The notes under the pieces: generated by a model | Databases searched by the model: none | The model's input: the letters and a program-made list of their open reading frames with translations, nothing else | Told to the model about the DNA's origin: nothing | Made by a program: the position numbers and the translations under genes | Shown here: positions 49,381 to 59,862 of the stretch, piece after piece | How positions within the stretch are numbered: position 1 is the first letter of the stretch | Layout: each line of letters begins with the position of its first letter | Assembly (NCBI RefSeq): GCF_000400995.2 | Contig: NZ_DF238897.1 | Span: 62,001 to 126,000, forward strand | Source of the DNA: Acidovorax sp. MR-S7 | Lineage (GTDB): Bacteria; Pseudomonadota; Gammaproteobacteria; Burkholderiales; Burkholderiaceae_C | Length of the DNA: 64,000 nucleotides | Reading direction: 5' to 3'

Positions 49381-49998
49381 TTAGCGTTGTGCGGCGGCCA
49401 GGGCCTCGGCCTGTTTCTTGTCGGCCTCGGCGCGCAGGGCCTCGGCCAGCTCTTCCTCGGCGCTCTTGTCGGCCAGCCGGCCCATGGGGTCGGGGCCGTC
49501 GCCGGTGAGGAAGGCGATGCGCTTGATGAGCTCGGACCAGCCCTGCAGCATCAGCAGCGTGATGCCGACGGGGATCGCCACCCACACCGGCCAGCGGATC
49601 AGGCCGCCGGGGTTGCCCGACATTTCGCCCGACGTGTATTTCTGGATGACCTCCGGCACGCTCAGCCACAGGATGGTGATGCACAGCGGCGTGAGGAAGA
49701 GGGCGAAGCCCACGATGTCGATCCACACCTGCGCCTTCTTGGACAGGCGGCTGTTGATCACGTCGATGCGCACGTGCTCGCGGTTGAGCAGCGTCCAGCC
49801 GGCCGCGATCAGGAACGACCAGGCGAACAGATACCACTGCACTTCGAGGAAGCCGTTGGAGCTGTAGTTGAACGCCTTGCGGACGATGGCGTTGGCTGCG
49901 CTGATGAAGGTGGCGGCAAAGATCAGCCAGATGGAATATTTGCCGACGAAGGCGTTGAGCCTGTCGATCGCTCGTGAGAGCGCGAGTAGAGCCTGCAT
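49381..49998 (-). CDS. dctQ: TRAP transporter small permease (DctQ type)
   Basis: A 205-residue protein with four predicted helices (residues about 20-45, 55-75, 97-120 and 140-160); WYLFAWSFLIAAGWTLLNREHVRIDV is the family block. The C-terminal 40 residues are a charged, Ala/Glu-rich probable helix. ATG 49998 is chosen since GGAGA lies 6 bp upstream. DctM follows after 21 bp. The 200-bp upstream gap to modC shows an isolated TAGAAT but no clear promoter or gene. Confidence 0.88.
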   Translation of the reverse strand: MQALLALSRAIDRLNAFVGKYSIWLIFAATFISAANAIVRKAFNYSSNGFLEVQWYLFAWSFLIAAGWTLLNREHVRIDVINSRLSKKAQVWIDIVGFALFLTPLCITILWLSVPEVIQKYTSGEMSGNPGGLIRWPVWVAIPVGITLLMLQGWSELIKRIAFLTGDGPDPMGRLADKSAEEELAEALRAEADKKQAEALAAAQR

Positions 49999-50198
49999 GG
50001 TGTCTCCAAGAAAACGGCCGGGTGCGCGCATCCGGCCGCGTGCAGGGGTGGTGCAAGGGCCGGACAAACTTTTACAAGGGCGCCATTCTAAGGATTCCGC
50101 GCATCCCGGCTGCCGGCCGGGTATGGGCGTTTTGGGGGCAAAGGCTTGGTTTCATGCCGGTGCGGCGCTATGGCTTGCATAGCAATCGGGGAATACGC

Positions 50199-51275
50199 CT
50201 ACTCCACCAGCGCCACGCCCTTCACCTGCACGAACACCTCCTGCCCCTCGGCCAGCGCCAGCGCGCCGCACGAGCGCTGGGTGATGCGCGCCAGCAGCGC
50301 CGTGCCGCCCGCGTCGAGTTGCACCAGCGCCTGGCCCGGGCCGTCGGGCGCCACGTGGGTGATGCGCGCGGGCAGCAGGTTCAGGATGCTGCTGTCGGGC
50401 GCGCGCGTGCGTGCCAGGCTCACGTCGCGCGCCGGCACGCGCAGGCGCACCGGCTCGCCCGGCGCGTAGGCGCGCGGGCTCACCACCTGCAGCTGGCCGC
50501 CGCCGAAGGCCACGGTGAGCAGGTGGTCGTGCGCGTCGTGCGCCAGCACGCGGCCCTGGACCAGCGCGGCGGCGCCCTCGCCGTGCGCTAGGGGCAGGTC
50601 GGGCCGGGCCATGAGCGCGGCGGTGGGGCCCTGGGCGATGGCGCGACCCTGGTCCAGGAGCACGAGGTGCGCGGCCAGGCGCGCCACCTCGTCGAGGGAG
50701 TGGCTGACGTAGAGCACGGGAATGTCCAGCGTGCGGTGCAGGCGCTCCAGGTAGGGCATGACCTCGGCCTTGCGCGCGGCGTCCAGCGCGGCCAGGGGCT
50801 CGTCCATGAGCAGCACGCGCGGGCTGGTGGCCAGTGCGCGGGCGATGGCCACGCGCTGGCGTTCGCCGCCCGACAGCGTGTGCGGCATGCGCGCGAGCAG
50901 CGCGCCCAGGCCCAGCAGGTCCACCGCCTGCTCCAGCGACACGCGCCGCTGCTGCGACGGCAGGCGGCGCAGGCCGTATTCCATGTTGCGCTGCACGTTC
51001 ATGTGGGCGAACAGGCTGGCTTCCTGGAATACGTAGCCCAGCGCGCGCTGGTGGGTGGGCCGCCAGTGGCGGGCATCGTCGTCCTGCCAGGTCTCGCCGT
51101 TGACCTGCACGCTGCCCTGGGAGCGCTCCAGCCCCGCTACGGCGCGCAGGCAGGTGGTCTTGCCGCAGCCCGAGGGGCCGAAGAGCGCGGTGACGCCGTG
51201 GCCCGGCAGGCGCAGGTCCACGTCCAGCAGGAAGTCCGGGCGCTCCAGGCGCAGGCGGGCGTGGATGCCGCTCAT
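50199..51275 (-). CDS. modC: Molybdate ABC transporter ATP-binding protein
   Basis: A 358-residue ATPase: Walker [10 protein letters not shown] (K39), signature [15 protein letters not shown], Walker [13 protein letters not shown], then a C-terminal TOBE/Mop domain (about 290-358; [14 protein letters not shown]) that binds molybdate in ModC. The ATG overlaps the modB stop by 4 bp (ATGA). It energises uptake of molybdate or tungstate delivered by ModA. Confidence 0.95.
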   Translation of the reverse strand: MSGIHARLRLERPDFLLDVDLRLPGHGVTALFGPSGCGKTTCLRAVAGLERSQGSVQVNGETWQDDDARHWRPTHQRALGYVFQEASLFAHMNVQRNMEYGLRRLPSQQRRVSLEQAVDLLGLGALLARMPHTLSGGERQRVAIARALATSPRVLLMDEPLAALDAARKAEVMPYLERLHRTLDIPVLYVSHSLDEVARLAAHLVLLDQGRAIAQGPTAALMARPDLPLAHGEGAAALVQGRVLAHDAHDHLLTVAFGGGQLQVVSPRAYAPGEPVRLRVPARDVSLARTRAPDSSILNLLPARITHVAPDGPGQALVQLDAGGTALLARITQRSCGALALAEGQEVFVQVKGVALVE

Positions 51276-51955
51276 CGCGCTCCTTTCGGCTGCAGCCAGT
51301 GCAGCAGCATCAGCACCACGAACGAGAACGCCACCATGCCGCCCGCGAGCCAGTGCGCCTGGGCGTATTCCATGGCCTCCACGTGGTCGTAGATCTGTAC
51401 CGACACCACGCGCGTCACGCCAGGGATGTTGCCGCCCAGCATGAGCACCACGCCGAACTCGCCCACCGTGTGCGCGAAGCTCAGGATGGCGGCGGTGATG
51501 AAGCCCGGCCGCGCCAGCGGCAGGGCGACGGTGAAGAACCGGTCCAGCGGCCCCGCGCCCAGCGTGGCAGCCACCTCCAGCGGGCGGCGGCCCGTGGCCT
51601 CGAAGGCGCGCTGCAGCGGCTGCACCGCGAAGGGCAGCGAATACACCAGCGAGCCGATGACCAGGCCGGGAAAGGTGAACGGCAGGCGCGACAGCCCCAG
51701 CGCGTCGGTGAGGTGGCCGATGAACCCGTGCGGCCCCATGGCCACCAGCAGGTAGAAGCCGATCACCGTGGGCGGCAGCACCAGCGGCAGCGCCACCACC
51801 GCGCCCACTGGCCCGCGCCAGCGCGAGCGCGTGTGCGCCAGCCACCAGGCCAGCGGCGTGCACAGCGCCAGCAGCAGCACGGTGGTGATGCCCGCCAGCT
51901 CCAGCGTCAGCCGGATGGCGGCCCAGTCTTCGGGGCTGAGGAGGGAAGGGCTCAA
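51272..51955 (-). CDS. modB: Molybdate ABC transporter permease
   Basis: A 227-residue permease with five or six helices and the EAA-loop [42 protein letters not shown] aligns with the start of known ModB proteins. The start is uncertain: the 5' end is inside a palindromic repeat, so I take TTG 51955 (about 227 aa, like E. coli ModB); an in-frame TTG at 51991 would add 12 repeat-derived residues. Neither has a ribosome site. See the hairpin just upstream. Confidence 0.9.
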   Translation of the reverse strand: MSPSLLSPEDWAAIRLTLELAGITTVLLLALCTPLAWWLAHTRSRWRGPVGAVVALPLVLPPTVIGFYLLVAMGPHGFIGHLTDALGLSRLPFTFPGLVIGSLVYSLPFAVQPLQRAFEATGRRPLEVAATLGAGPLDRFFTVALPLARPGFITAAILSFAHTVGEFGVVLMLGGNIPGVTRVVSVQIYDHVEAMEYAQAHWLAGGMVAFSFVVLMLLHWLQPKGAR

Positions 51956-51956
51956 T

Positions 51957-53651
<1,695 letters not shown>

Positions 53652-53750
53652 CACAAGTTACGTAGGCGTTTATACATAGGCATTTCTCCCAGTGCGGGGC
53701 CGGGGAGCCGCACTTAGGATGCGGTGCAACATTCACATGGAGACACGGGC

Positions 53751-53774
53751 AGCGCCGCGCCACCGCGCGGCGCT
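53751..53774 (+). promoter_or_regulatory. Strong hairpin between GGAGA and the livG start
   Basis: AGCGCCGCGC, CACC loop, GCGCGGCGCT: ten perfect, very GC-rich base pairs. A GGAGA ribosome-site-like sequence ends just upstream (53739-53743) and the ATG is 13 bp downstream; folding brings them to a normal distance. Confidence 0.55.
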
Positions 53775-53786
53775 CATCTGTTTGCA

Positions 53787-54557
53787 ATGAGCGACGTCAT
53801 ACTGGAAACCTCCCACCTCACCAAGGAATTCAAGGGCTTCACCGCGGTCAGCGATGTGAACCTGTCGGTTCGCCGCGGCTCCATCCACGCGCTGATCGGC
53901 CCCAACGGCGCAGGCAAGACGACGTGCTTCAACCTGCTGACCAAGTTCCTGGAGCCCACCTCGGGCACCATCCGTTTCAACGGCACGGACATCACGCGTG
54001 AACAGCCGGCGCAGATCGCGCGGCGCGGCGTGATCCGGTCGTTCCAGATCTCGGCCGTGTTCCCGCACCTCACGCTGCTGGAGAACGTGCGCCTGGGCCT
54101 GCAGCGCAAGCTGGGCACGAGCTACCACTTCTGGCGCAGCGAGCGCAGCCTGCACCAGCTCGACGACCGCGCCATGCAGCTGCTGGACGAGGTGGGCCTG
54201 AAGGACCTGGCCGACGAGGTCACGGTGAACCTGCCCTACGGCCGCAAGCGCGCGCTGGAGATCGCCACCACGCTGGCCATGGAGCCCGAGCTGATGCTGC
54301 TCGACGAGCCCACCCAGGGCATGGGCCACGAGGACGTGGACCGCGTCACCCAGCTCATCAAGAAGGTTTCGACCGGCCGCACCATCCTCATGGTGGAGCA
54401 CAACATGAAGGTCATCTCGACCATCGCGGACTGCATCACGGTGCTGCAGCGCGGGGCCGTCCTCGCCGAGGGGCCTTACGAGGAAGTTTCGAGGAATCCG
54501 CAAGTCATGGAAGCGTACATGGGCACGACCGACGGCCAACTGCAGGGAGCGCACTGA
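53787..54557 (+). CDS. livG: Branched-chain amino acid-type ABC transporter ATPase (LivG)
   Basis: A 256-residue ATPase: Walker A IGPNGAGKTTCFNLLT, the LivG-type loop RSFQISAVFPHLTLLENV, signature region NLPYGRKRALEIATTLA (degenerate LSGGQ, common in LivG) and Walker B LMLLDEPTQGMG. It forms a heterodimer with LivF. First gene of livG-livF-SBP-livH-livM. The only ribosome-site candidate is separated from the ATG by a hairpin; an in-frame GTG at 53724 would read through that hairpin. Confidence 0.92.
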   Translation: MSDVILETSHLTKEFKGFTAVSDVNLSVRRGSIHALIGPNGAGKTTCFNLLTKFLEPTSGTIRFNGTDITREQPAQIARRGVIRSFQISAVFPHLTLLENVRLGLQRKLGTSYHFWRSERSLHQLDDRAMQLLDEVGLKDLADEVTVNLPYGRKRALEIATTLAMEPELMLLDEPTQGMGHEDVDRVTQLIKKVSTGRTILMVEHNMKVISTIADCITVLQRGAVLAEGPYEEVSRNPQVMEAYMGTTDGQLQGAH

Positions 54558-54558
54558 G

Positions 54559-55272
54559 ATGGCCGGCACCCCCGCACTGGAGATCCGCAACCTCGAGGCC
54601 TGGTACGGCGAGTCGCACGTGCTGCACGGCGTGGACATGGTCGTGCAGCCTGGCGAGGTGGTCACGCTGCTCGGTCGCAACGGCGCCGGGCGCACGTCCA
54701 CCATGCGCGCCATCATGGGCCTGACCGGCGCACGCAAGGGCTCCGTCAAGATCAACGGCACCGAGACCATCGGCATGCCCACGCACCGCATCGCCCACCT
54801 GGGCGTGGGCTACTGCCCCGAGGAGCGCGGCATCTTCTCCAGCCTGTCGTGCGAGGAGAACCTGATGCTGCCGCCCGTGCTCAAGACGGGCACGGCAGGC
54901 ATGCCGGTCGACGAGATCTACGCCATGTTCCCCAACCTCGCGGAGCGCCGCGGCAGCCAGGGAACGCGCCTGTCGGGCGGCGAGCAGCAGATGCTGGCCG
55001 TGGCCCGCATCCTGCGCACGGGTGCCAACCTGCTGCTGCTCGACGAGATCTCCGAGGGCTTGGCGCCCGTGATCGTGCAGGCCCTGGCCCGCATGATCAC
55101 CATGCTGCGCGAGAAGGGCTACACCGTGGTGATGGTGGAGCAGAACTTCCGCTTCGCCGCGCCGCTGGCCGACCGCTTCTACGTGATGGAACACGGGCGC
55201 ATCGTGGAGCAGTTCGGCTCCGCCGAACTCGACGAGAAGATGCCCGTCCTCAACCAATTGCTGGGCGTGTAA
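54559..55272 (+). CDS. livF: Branched-chain amino acid-type ABC transporter ATPase (LivF) with variant Walker A
   Basis: A 237-residue ATPase: VVTLLGRNGAGRTSTM is the Walker A region with Arg45 in place of the invariant Lys. The signature is RLSGGEQQMLAVARIL and Walker B LLLLDEISEGLAP, with the conserved MVEQNFRFA His-loop replaced (Asn-Phe rather than His), as in many LivF. ATP binding may rely mostly on LivG or tolerate Arg. One base after the livG stop. Confidence 0.92.
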   Translation: MAGTPALEIRNLEAWYGESHVLHGVDMVVQPGEVVTLLGRNGAGRTSTMRAIMGLTGARKGSVKINGTETIGMPTHRIAHLGVGYCPEERGIFSSLSCEENLMLPPVLKTGTAGMPVDEIYAMFPNLAERRGSQGTRLSGGEQQMLAVARILRTGANLLLLDEISEGLAPVIVQALARMITMLREKGYTVVMVEQNFRFAAPLADRFYVMEHGRIVEQFGSAELDEKMPVLNQLLGV

Positions 55273-55313
55273 CGGCGCTCTCCACCCCTGTTTTTTCGAC
55301 CAAGGAGACAACG

Positions 55314-56516
55314 ATGCAACACAAACTCAAGACGCTGGCCGCCGGCCTCGCAGCCGTGGGCCTGGGCCTGGTGGCCGTGCAGGCGCATGCACAGGACAAA
55401 GTCAAGATCGGCCTGATCACCGACATGTCCAGCCTCTACGCCGACGTGGAAGGCAAGAACGGCGCCGTGGCGATCCAGATGGCCATCGACGACTTCGGCG
55501 GCAAGGTGCTGGGCAAGCCCATCGAGCTGCTCTCGGCCGACCACCAGAACAAGGCCGACATCGCCGCCTCCAAGGCCCGCGAGTGGATCGACACGCAGGG
55601 CCTGACCATGCTGTTCGGCGGCACCAACTCCGGCACGGCGCTGGCCATGGCCAAGATCGCCGAGGAGAAGAAGCGCGTCTACTTCAACAGCGGCGCAGGC
55701 TCCTCCGCGCTGACCAACGAGCAGTGCACGCCCTACACCGTGCACTATGCCTACGACACCGTGGCCCTGGCCAAGGGCACGGGCGGCGCGGTGGTCAAGC
55801 AGGGCGGCAAGGACTGGTTCTTCCTGACGGCCGACTACGCCTTCGGCCAGGCGCTGCAGGACGACACCACCAAGGTCGTCAACGCCGCGGGCGGCAAGGT
55901 GCTGGGCAGCGTGAAGCACCCGCTGAACGCGTCCGACTTCTCCTCGTTCCTGCTGCAGGCGCAAAGCTCCAAGGCGCAGATCCTGGGCCTGGCCAACGCG
56001 GGCGGCGACACGATCAACGCGATCAAGGCAGCCAAGGAATTCGGCATCAACAAGACCATGAAGATGGCCGGCCTGCTGGTGTTCCTGACCGACGTCCACA
56101 GCCTGGGCCTGAAGAACACCGAAGGCCTGCTGCTCACCACGAGCTGGGACTGGAACCTGAACGACCAGACGCGCGCATTCGGCAAGAAGTTCTTCGCCAA
56201 GACCAAGCGCATGCCCACGGACATCCATGCGGCCGACTACTCCGCCACCATGAACTACCTCAAGGCCGTGCAGGCCGCCGGCACCACCGATGCCGACAAG
56301 GTCATGGCCAAGCTCAAGTCCACGCCCATCAACGACTTCTACGCCAAGGGCAACATCCGCGCCGACGGCCGCTTCGTGCACGACATGTACCTGATGCAGG
56401 TGAAGGCGCCCGCCGAGTCCAAGGAACCCTGGGACTACTACAAGGTCGTGGCCAAGCTCCCTGGCGAAGAGGTGTTCACCACCAAGGCCGAGAGCAAGTG
56501 CGCACTGTGGAAGTGA
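55314..56516 (+). CDS. ABC transporter substrate-binding protein (branched-chain amino acid / short-chain acid family)
   Basis: A 400-residue periplasmic protein with a signal peptide cleaved after AHA (residue 26). The mature part starts DKVKIGLITDMSSLYADVEG, typical of the peripla_BP_6 (LivJ-like) type-I fold, with ADHQNKADIAASKAREWID and LTTSWDWNLNDQTRAFGKKF. Relatives in this family bind amides, aromatic acids or urea as well as Leu/Ile/Val, so the ligand is open. AAGGAGA lies 6 bp before the ATG. Confidence 0.9.
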   Translation: MQHKLKTLAAGLAAVGLGLVAVQAHAQDKVKIGLITDMSSLYADVEGKNGAVAIQMAIDDFGGKVLGKPIELLSADHQNKADIAASKAREWIDTQGLTMLFGGTNSGTALAMAKIAEEKKRVYFNSGAGSSALTNEQCTPYTVHYAYDTVALAKGTGGAVVKQGGKDWFFLTADYAFGQALQDDTTKVVNAAGGKVLGSVKHPLNASDFSSFLLQAQSSKAQILGLANAGGDTINAIKAAKEFGINKTMKMAGLLVFLTDVHSLGLKNTEGLLLTTSWDWNLNDQTRAFGKKFFAKTKRMPTDIHAADYSATMNYLKAVQAAGTTDADKVMAKLKSTPINDFYAKGNIRADGRFVHDMYLMQVKAPAESKEPWDYYKVVAKLPGEEVFTTKAESKCALWK

Positions 56517-56565
56517 CGGCCTGCTGACCTGACCCCAACCGACTCCTCCATCCCGCAGCGTTTTT

Positions 56566-57450
56566 ATGGAAATCTTTGGTGTATCAATGCCGGCCATGCT
56601 GAGCCAGCTCCTGCTGGGGCTGGTCAATGGCTCGTTCTACGCGATCCTCAGCCTTGGGCTGGCCGTGATCTTCGGCCTGCTCAACGTGATCAACTTCGCG
56701 CACGGTGCGCTGTTCATGCTGGGGGCGCTGATCACCTGGATGGCCATGAACTACTTCGGCATCAACTACTGGGTGATGCTGATTGCCGCGCCGCTGGTGG
56801 TGGGGCTGGTCGGGGTGGTGATCGAGCGCACGCTGCTGCGCTGGATCTACAAGCTCGACCACCTTTACGGCCTGCTGCTCACACTGGGCCTGACGATGAT
56901 GATCGAGGGCGTGTTCCGCTCGATCTACGGCGTCTCGGGCCTGGGCTACGACACGCCAGAGGCGCTGGAAGGCGCGACCAACCTCGGCTTCATGATCATG
57001 CCGAACTACCGCGCCTGGGTAGTCGTGGCCTCCATCGTGGTGTGCATCGCCACGTGGTACGTGATCGAGAAGACCAAGCTCGGCGCCTACCTGCGCGCCG
57101 GCACCGAGAACCCGCGCCTGGTCGAGGCCTTCGGCGTCAACGTGCCCGTGATGATCACGCTCACCTACGCCTTCGGCGCTGCGCTGGCGGCCTTCGCCGG
57201 GGTGCTGGCCGCGCCGGTCTACCAGGTCACGCCGCTCATGGGGCAGAACCTCATCATCGTCGTGTTCGCGGTGGTGGTGATCGGCGGCATGGGCTCCATC
57301 ATGGGCTCCATCCTCACGGGGCTGGGGCTGGGAGTGGTCGAAGGCTTCACCAAGGTCTTCTACCCCGAGGCTTCGTCCACCGTGGTGTTCGTCATCATGG
57401 CCATCGTCCTCCTCATCCGCCCCGCCGGCCTGTTCGGCAAAGAGAAGTGA
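56566..57450 (+). CDS. livH: Branched-chain amino acid-type ABC permease LivH
   Basis: A 294-residue inner-membrane protein with about eight helices; LVNGSFYAILSLGLAVIFGLLNVINFAHGA is the LivH/LivM family block, and LRAGTENPRLVEAFGVNVP is the cytoplasmic ATPase-contact loop. Forms the channel with LivM. Confidence 0.92.
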   Translation: MEIFGVSMPAMLSQLLLGLVNGSFYAILSLGLAVIFGLLNVINFAHGALFMLGALITWMAMNYFGINYWVMLIAAPLVVGLVGVVIERTLLRWIYKLDHLYGLLLTLGLTMMIEGVFRSIYGVSGLGYDTPEALEGATNLGFMIMPNYRAWVVVASIVVCIATWYVIEKTKLGAYLRAGTENPRLVEAFGVNVPVMITLTYAFGAALAAFAGVLAAPVYQVTPLMGQNLIIVVFAVVVIGGMGSIMGSILTGLGLGVVEGFTKVFYPEASSTVVFVIMAIVLLIRPAGLFGKEK

Positions 57451-57466
57451 TTAGGGGCTGCAACGC

Positions 57467-58465
57467 ATGAACTCGAAGAAATTTGCCCCCATTGGGTATG
57501 GCCTGCTGCTGCTGGGTCTGATCGCCGCGCCCTTCCTGGGTGCCTACCCGGTTTTCGTGATGAAGCTGCTGTGCTTCGCACTGTTCGCCTCGGCCTTCAA
57601 CCTGCTGCTGGGCTACACGGGCCTGCTGTCCTTCGGCCACGCGGCCTTCCTGGGCGGCGCGGCCTACGTGACGGGCCACGCCGTCAAGGTCTGGGGCGCC
57701 ACGCCCGAGCTCGGCCTGCTGGCAGGCCTCGCGGCCGGTGCGCTGCTCGGCCTCGTGATGGGCTTCTTCGCCATCCGCCGGCAGGGCATCTACGCCACCA
57801 TGATCACGCTGGCGCTCGCGCAGATGCTGTTCTTCGCGGCGCTGCAGGCGAAGTTCACCGGCGGCGAGGACGGCCTGCAGGGCGTGCCGCGCGGCAAGCT
57901 GTTCGGCGTGATCGACCTCACGAGCGACATGACCATGTACTACGTGTGCCTGATCGTCGTCGTGGTGGCCTTCCTGCTGATCGTGCGCACCATCCACTCG
58001 CCGTTCGGCCAGGTGCTCAAGGGCATCAAGGAAAACGAGCCGCGCGCCATCTCGCTGGGCTACGACACCAACCGCTTCAAGCTGCTGGCCTTCGTCATCT
58101 CGGCCGCCATCGCGGGGCTGGCCGGTTCGCTCAAGACGCTGGTGCTGGGCTTCGCCACGCTGTCCGACGTGCACTGGAGCGCCTCCGGCCACGTGGTGCT
58201 GATGACGCTGGTGGGCGGCCTGGGCACGCTCAGCGGTCCGCTGGTGGGCTCGGCCGTGGTCGTGCTGCTGGAGAACAAGATCGGCGAGCTGGGCAACCTG
58301 CTGGCCAAGATCACCACCATCGACTGGTTCAACACGCTGGGCGAATCGGTGACCATCGTCACCGGCCTGATCTTCGTGGTCTGCGTGCTGGCCTTCCGCC
58401 GCGGCATCATGGGCGAGCTCATCGCCTGGCTGGAACGCCGCAAGGCCGGTGGCGGCGCGCACTGA
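57467..58465 (+). CDS. livM: Branched-chain amino acid-type ABC permease LivM
   Basis: A 332-residue permease with about ten helices; AFNLLLGYTGLLSFGHAAFLG is the family signature, LKGIKENEPRAISLGYDTNR the ATPase-contact loop, and VGGLGTLSGPLVGSAVVVLLE the last conserved block. It is the final gene of the operon and is followed by a strong terminator. Confidence 0.92.
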   Translation: MNSKKFAPIGYGLLLLGLIAAPFLGAYPVFVMKLLCFALFASAFNLLLGYTGLLSFGHAAFLGGAAYVTGHAVKVWGATPELGLLAGLAAGALLGLVMGFFAIRRQGIYATMITLALAQMLFFAALQAKFTGGEDGLQGVPRGKLFGVIDLTSDMTMYYVCLIVVVVAFLLIVRTIHSPFGQVLKGIKENEPRAISLGYDTNRFKLLAFVISAAIAGLAGSLKTLVLGFATLSDVHWSASGHVVLMTLVGGLGTLSGPLVGSAVVVLLENKIGELGNLLAKITTIDWFNTLGESVTIVTGLIFVVCVLAFRRGIMGELIAWLERRKAGGGAH

Positions 58466-58485
58466 CCGCCCGGGCCTGCCAAACG

Positions 58486-58515
58486 AATAGCCGCGCACTG
58501 CGCGGCTATTTTTTT
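58486..58515 (+). terminator. Intrinsic terminator of the liv operon
   Basis: AATAGCCGCGC, ACT loop, GCGCGGCTATT, then TTTTT. Confidence 0.92.
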
Positions 58516-58606
58516 GATAGCTGGCTGCGCTTGCTGGTACCGGGTTTTGCTGCCATATGCCCCGTAAAGCGCCATATGGCAAGCGCAGGCAGCTCTCTTT
58601 TTGGAA
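58513..58606. repeat. Palindromic repeat (type A) with nested hairpin
   Basis: Outer parts GATAGCTGGCTGCGCTTGCT and GCAAGCGCAGGCAGCTCTCT match the dispersed repeat. The centre holds an extra stem GCCATATG...CATATGGC (about 58552-58580). It lies between the liv terminator and the lipocalin stop. Confidence 0.75.
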
Positions 58607-58612
58607 GCCCGC

Positions 58613-59686
58613 TCAGCCCAGCTGCAGCCGGCGTGCGTAGCCCGTCATCTCTAGGTAGCCGCGCCCCACCTCCTGGCCGGCAGCGTCCAGCAGCGCGCAC
58701 AGCCCCTCCCAGTAGATCGCGCCGGTGGAGCCCTGGCTGTCCAGCTCCTGGTCGTCGAGCAGCGCCCGCACGGTGAAGGCGCCCGCGGGCGTCTGCACGC
58801 GCCATTCGACGGGGTAGCGCGCGCCGCTGGCGCCGCTCTCCCAGTGGCGCAGCGGGGTGAACGCCACCTCGTGCGGCCCGAAGGGCCGTGCCGCCTCGCC
58901 CGCACGGCGCAGCGAGCCGCCCGCCCAGAGTGCGCTGCCATCGGCCCGGCGCAGGCGGAAGGCCGTGAGCGCGCCGCCGTCCGCCAGGTTCATGCCGATC
59001 CAGTCCCAGCCCACGGCGTCGGGGTGCATCAGCGCCTCGCTCCACTCGTGGTCCATCCAGGCGCGGCCCGCGCTGACCGGCATGCGCCGGCCCGCGAGGG
59101 TGAGCGTGCCGCTCACCGCGAGCTGCGGCTGGCTGTAGTAGTAGCTCGCCTGCGCTTCCTGCGGCCCTTTGCGCGACAGGCCCGCCCGGCCTTGCAGCAG
59201 CACGGGCTGGGTGCTCGCGCAGTCCAGCGCCAGCCCGAAGCCCTCGGCCTGCGCCTGCAGCGCGTAGCGGCTGGCACCCGGGGCATCGGCCGCGTGGCGC
59301 ACCAGCGACCAGCCGCCCAGGCGGATGCGCGCATCGTCCTCGGCCGCCTCGGCGATGCCGAACCCGGCGCGCGCGATGCGCTGGTCGTGCAGCTGCCGCT
59401 GGCCCTGCACGTCGGTGAGCGCCGCGTGGGCAAAGAGCAACTGCTTGGCCGCGAACGCTGAACGCAGGCCCTGCGTGCTCTCCACGCGCGAACGGAAGAA
59501 GGTGATCTGGAAGCCCCAGGGCCGCCCCTCGGCCTGCGCGTGGCCGGTGATGTACCACCACTCGGTGCGCAGCTCCGGGTGGCTGCCGTGGTCGCGCGGA
59601 AAGGCGAGAGCACGCGGCGGCAGCGCGAGGGCGGGCGAGCCCCAGGCCAGCGCCCCGAGCAGCAGCGCGCGCCGGCAGATCGCCAT
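58613..59686 (-). CDS. AttH/CrtC-like lipocalin-domain exported protein
   Basis: A 357-residue protein with an export signal (CRRALLLGALAWGSPALA; the paired Arg may allow Tat export). DHGSHPELRTEWWYITGHAQ and GWDWIGMNLADGGALTAFRLR are typical of the AttH/carotenoid 1,2-hydratase-like lipocalin family. Such proteins are usually encoded beside an FtsX-type permease and ATPase (AttEFGH-like); here the permease is 3.5 kb upstream with two other genes between. ATG 59686 chosen for the signal peptide. Confidence 0.85.
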   Translation of the reverse strand: MAICRRALLLGALAWGSPALALPPRALAFPRDHGSHPELRTEWWYITGHAQAEGRPWGFQITFFRSRVESTQGLRSAFAAKQLLFAHAALTDVQGQRQLHDQRIARAGFGIAEAAEDDARIRLGGWSLVRHAADAPGASRYALQAQAEGFGLALDCASTQPVLLQGRAGLSRKGPQEAQASYYYSQPQLAVSGTLTLAGRRMPVSAGRAWMDHEWSEALMHPDAVGWDWIGMNLADGGALTAFRLRRADGSALWAGGSLRRAGEAARPFGPHEVAFTPLRHWESGASGARYPVEWRVQTPAGAFTVRALLDDQELDSQGSTGAIYWEGLCALLDAAGQEVGRGYLEMTGYARRLQLG

Positions 59687-59753
59687 GTCAGTTTTCCATC
59701 GCGCTGCGCGCCACCCGCAGCCGATGAAACTGGCGTGTCCCAAGCGCGGGCAG

Positions 59754-59853
59754 CCGCGCAAGGGCCGCCCCGCCGCGCTGGCTGCGTCCCCCTGCCTGCA
59801 ACGCGCAGCGTTGCGAGAGCGGGGGGAAGGCGCGAAGCGACTCAGGGGGGTGT
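59754..59853. repeat. GC-rich dispersed repeat (type B), intergenic
   Basis: GCGCTGGCTGCGTCCCCCTG, GAGAGCGGGGGGAAGGCGCG, GACTCAGGGGGGTG; almost the same as the copy at 39.7 kb. It fills most of the 176-bp gap before the stop of the leftward cysteine-synthase-like gene. Confidence 0.75.
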
Positions 59854-59862
59854 TGTTTCATT

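Noticed and set aside
50085-50090. TAGAAT on the minus strand as the dctQ promoter
   Set aside because: No -35 partner at any useful distance.
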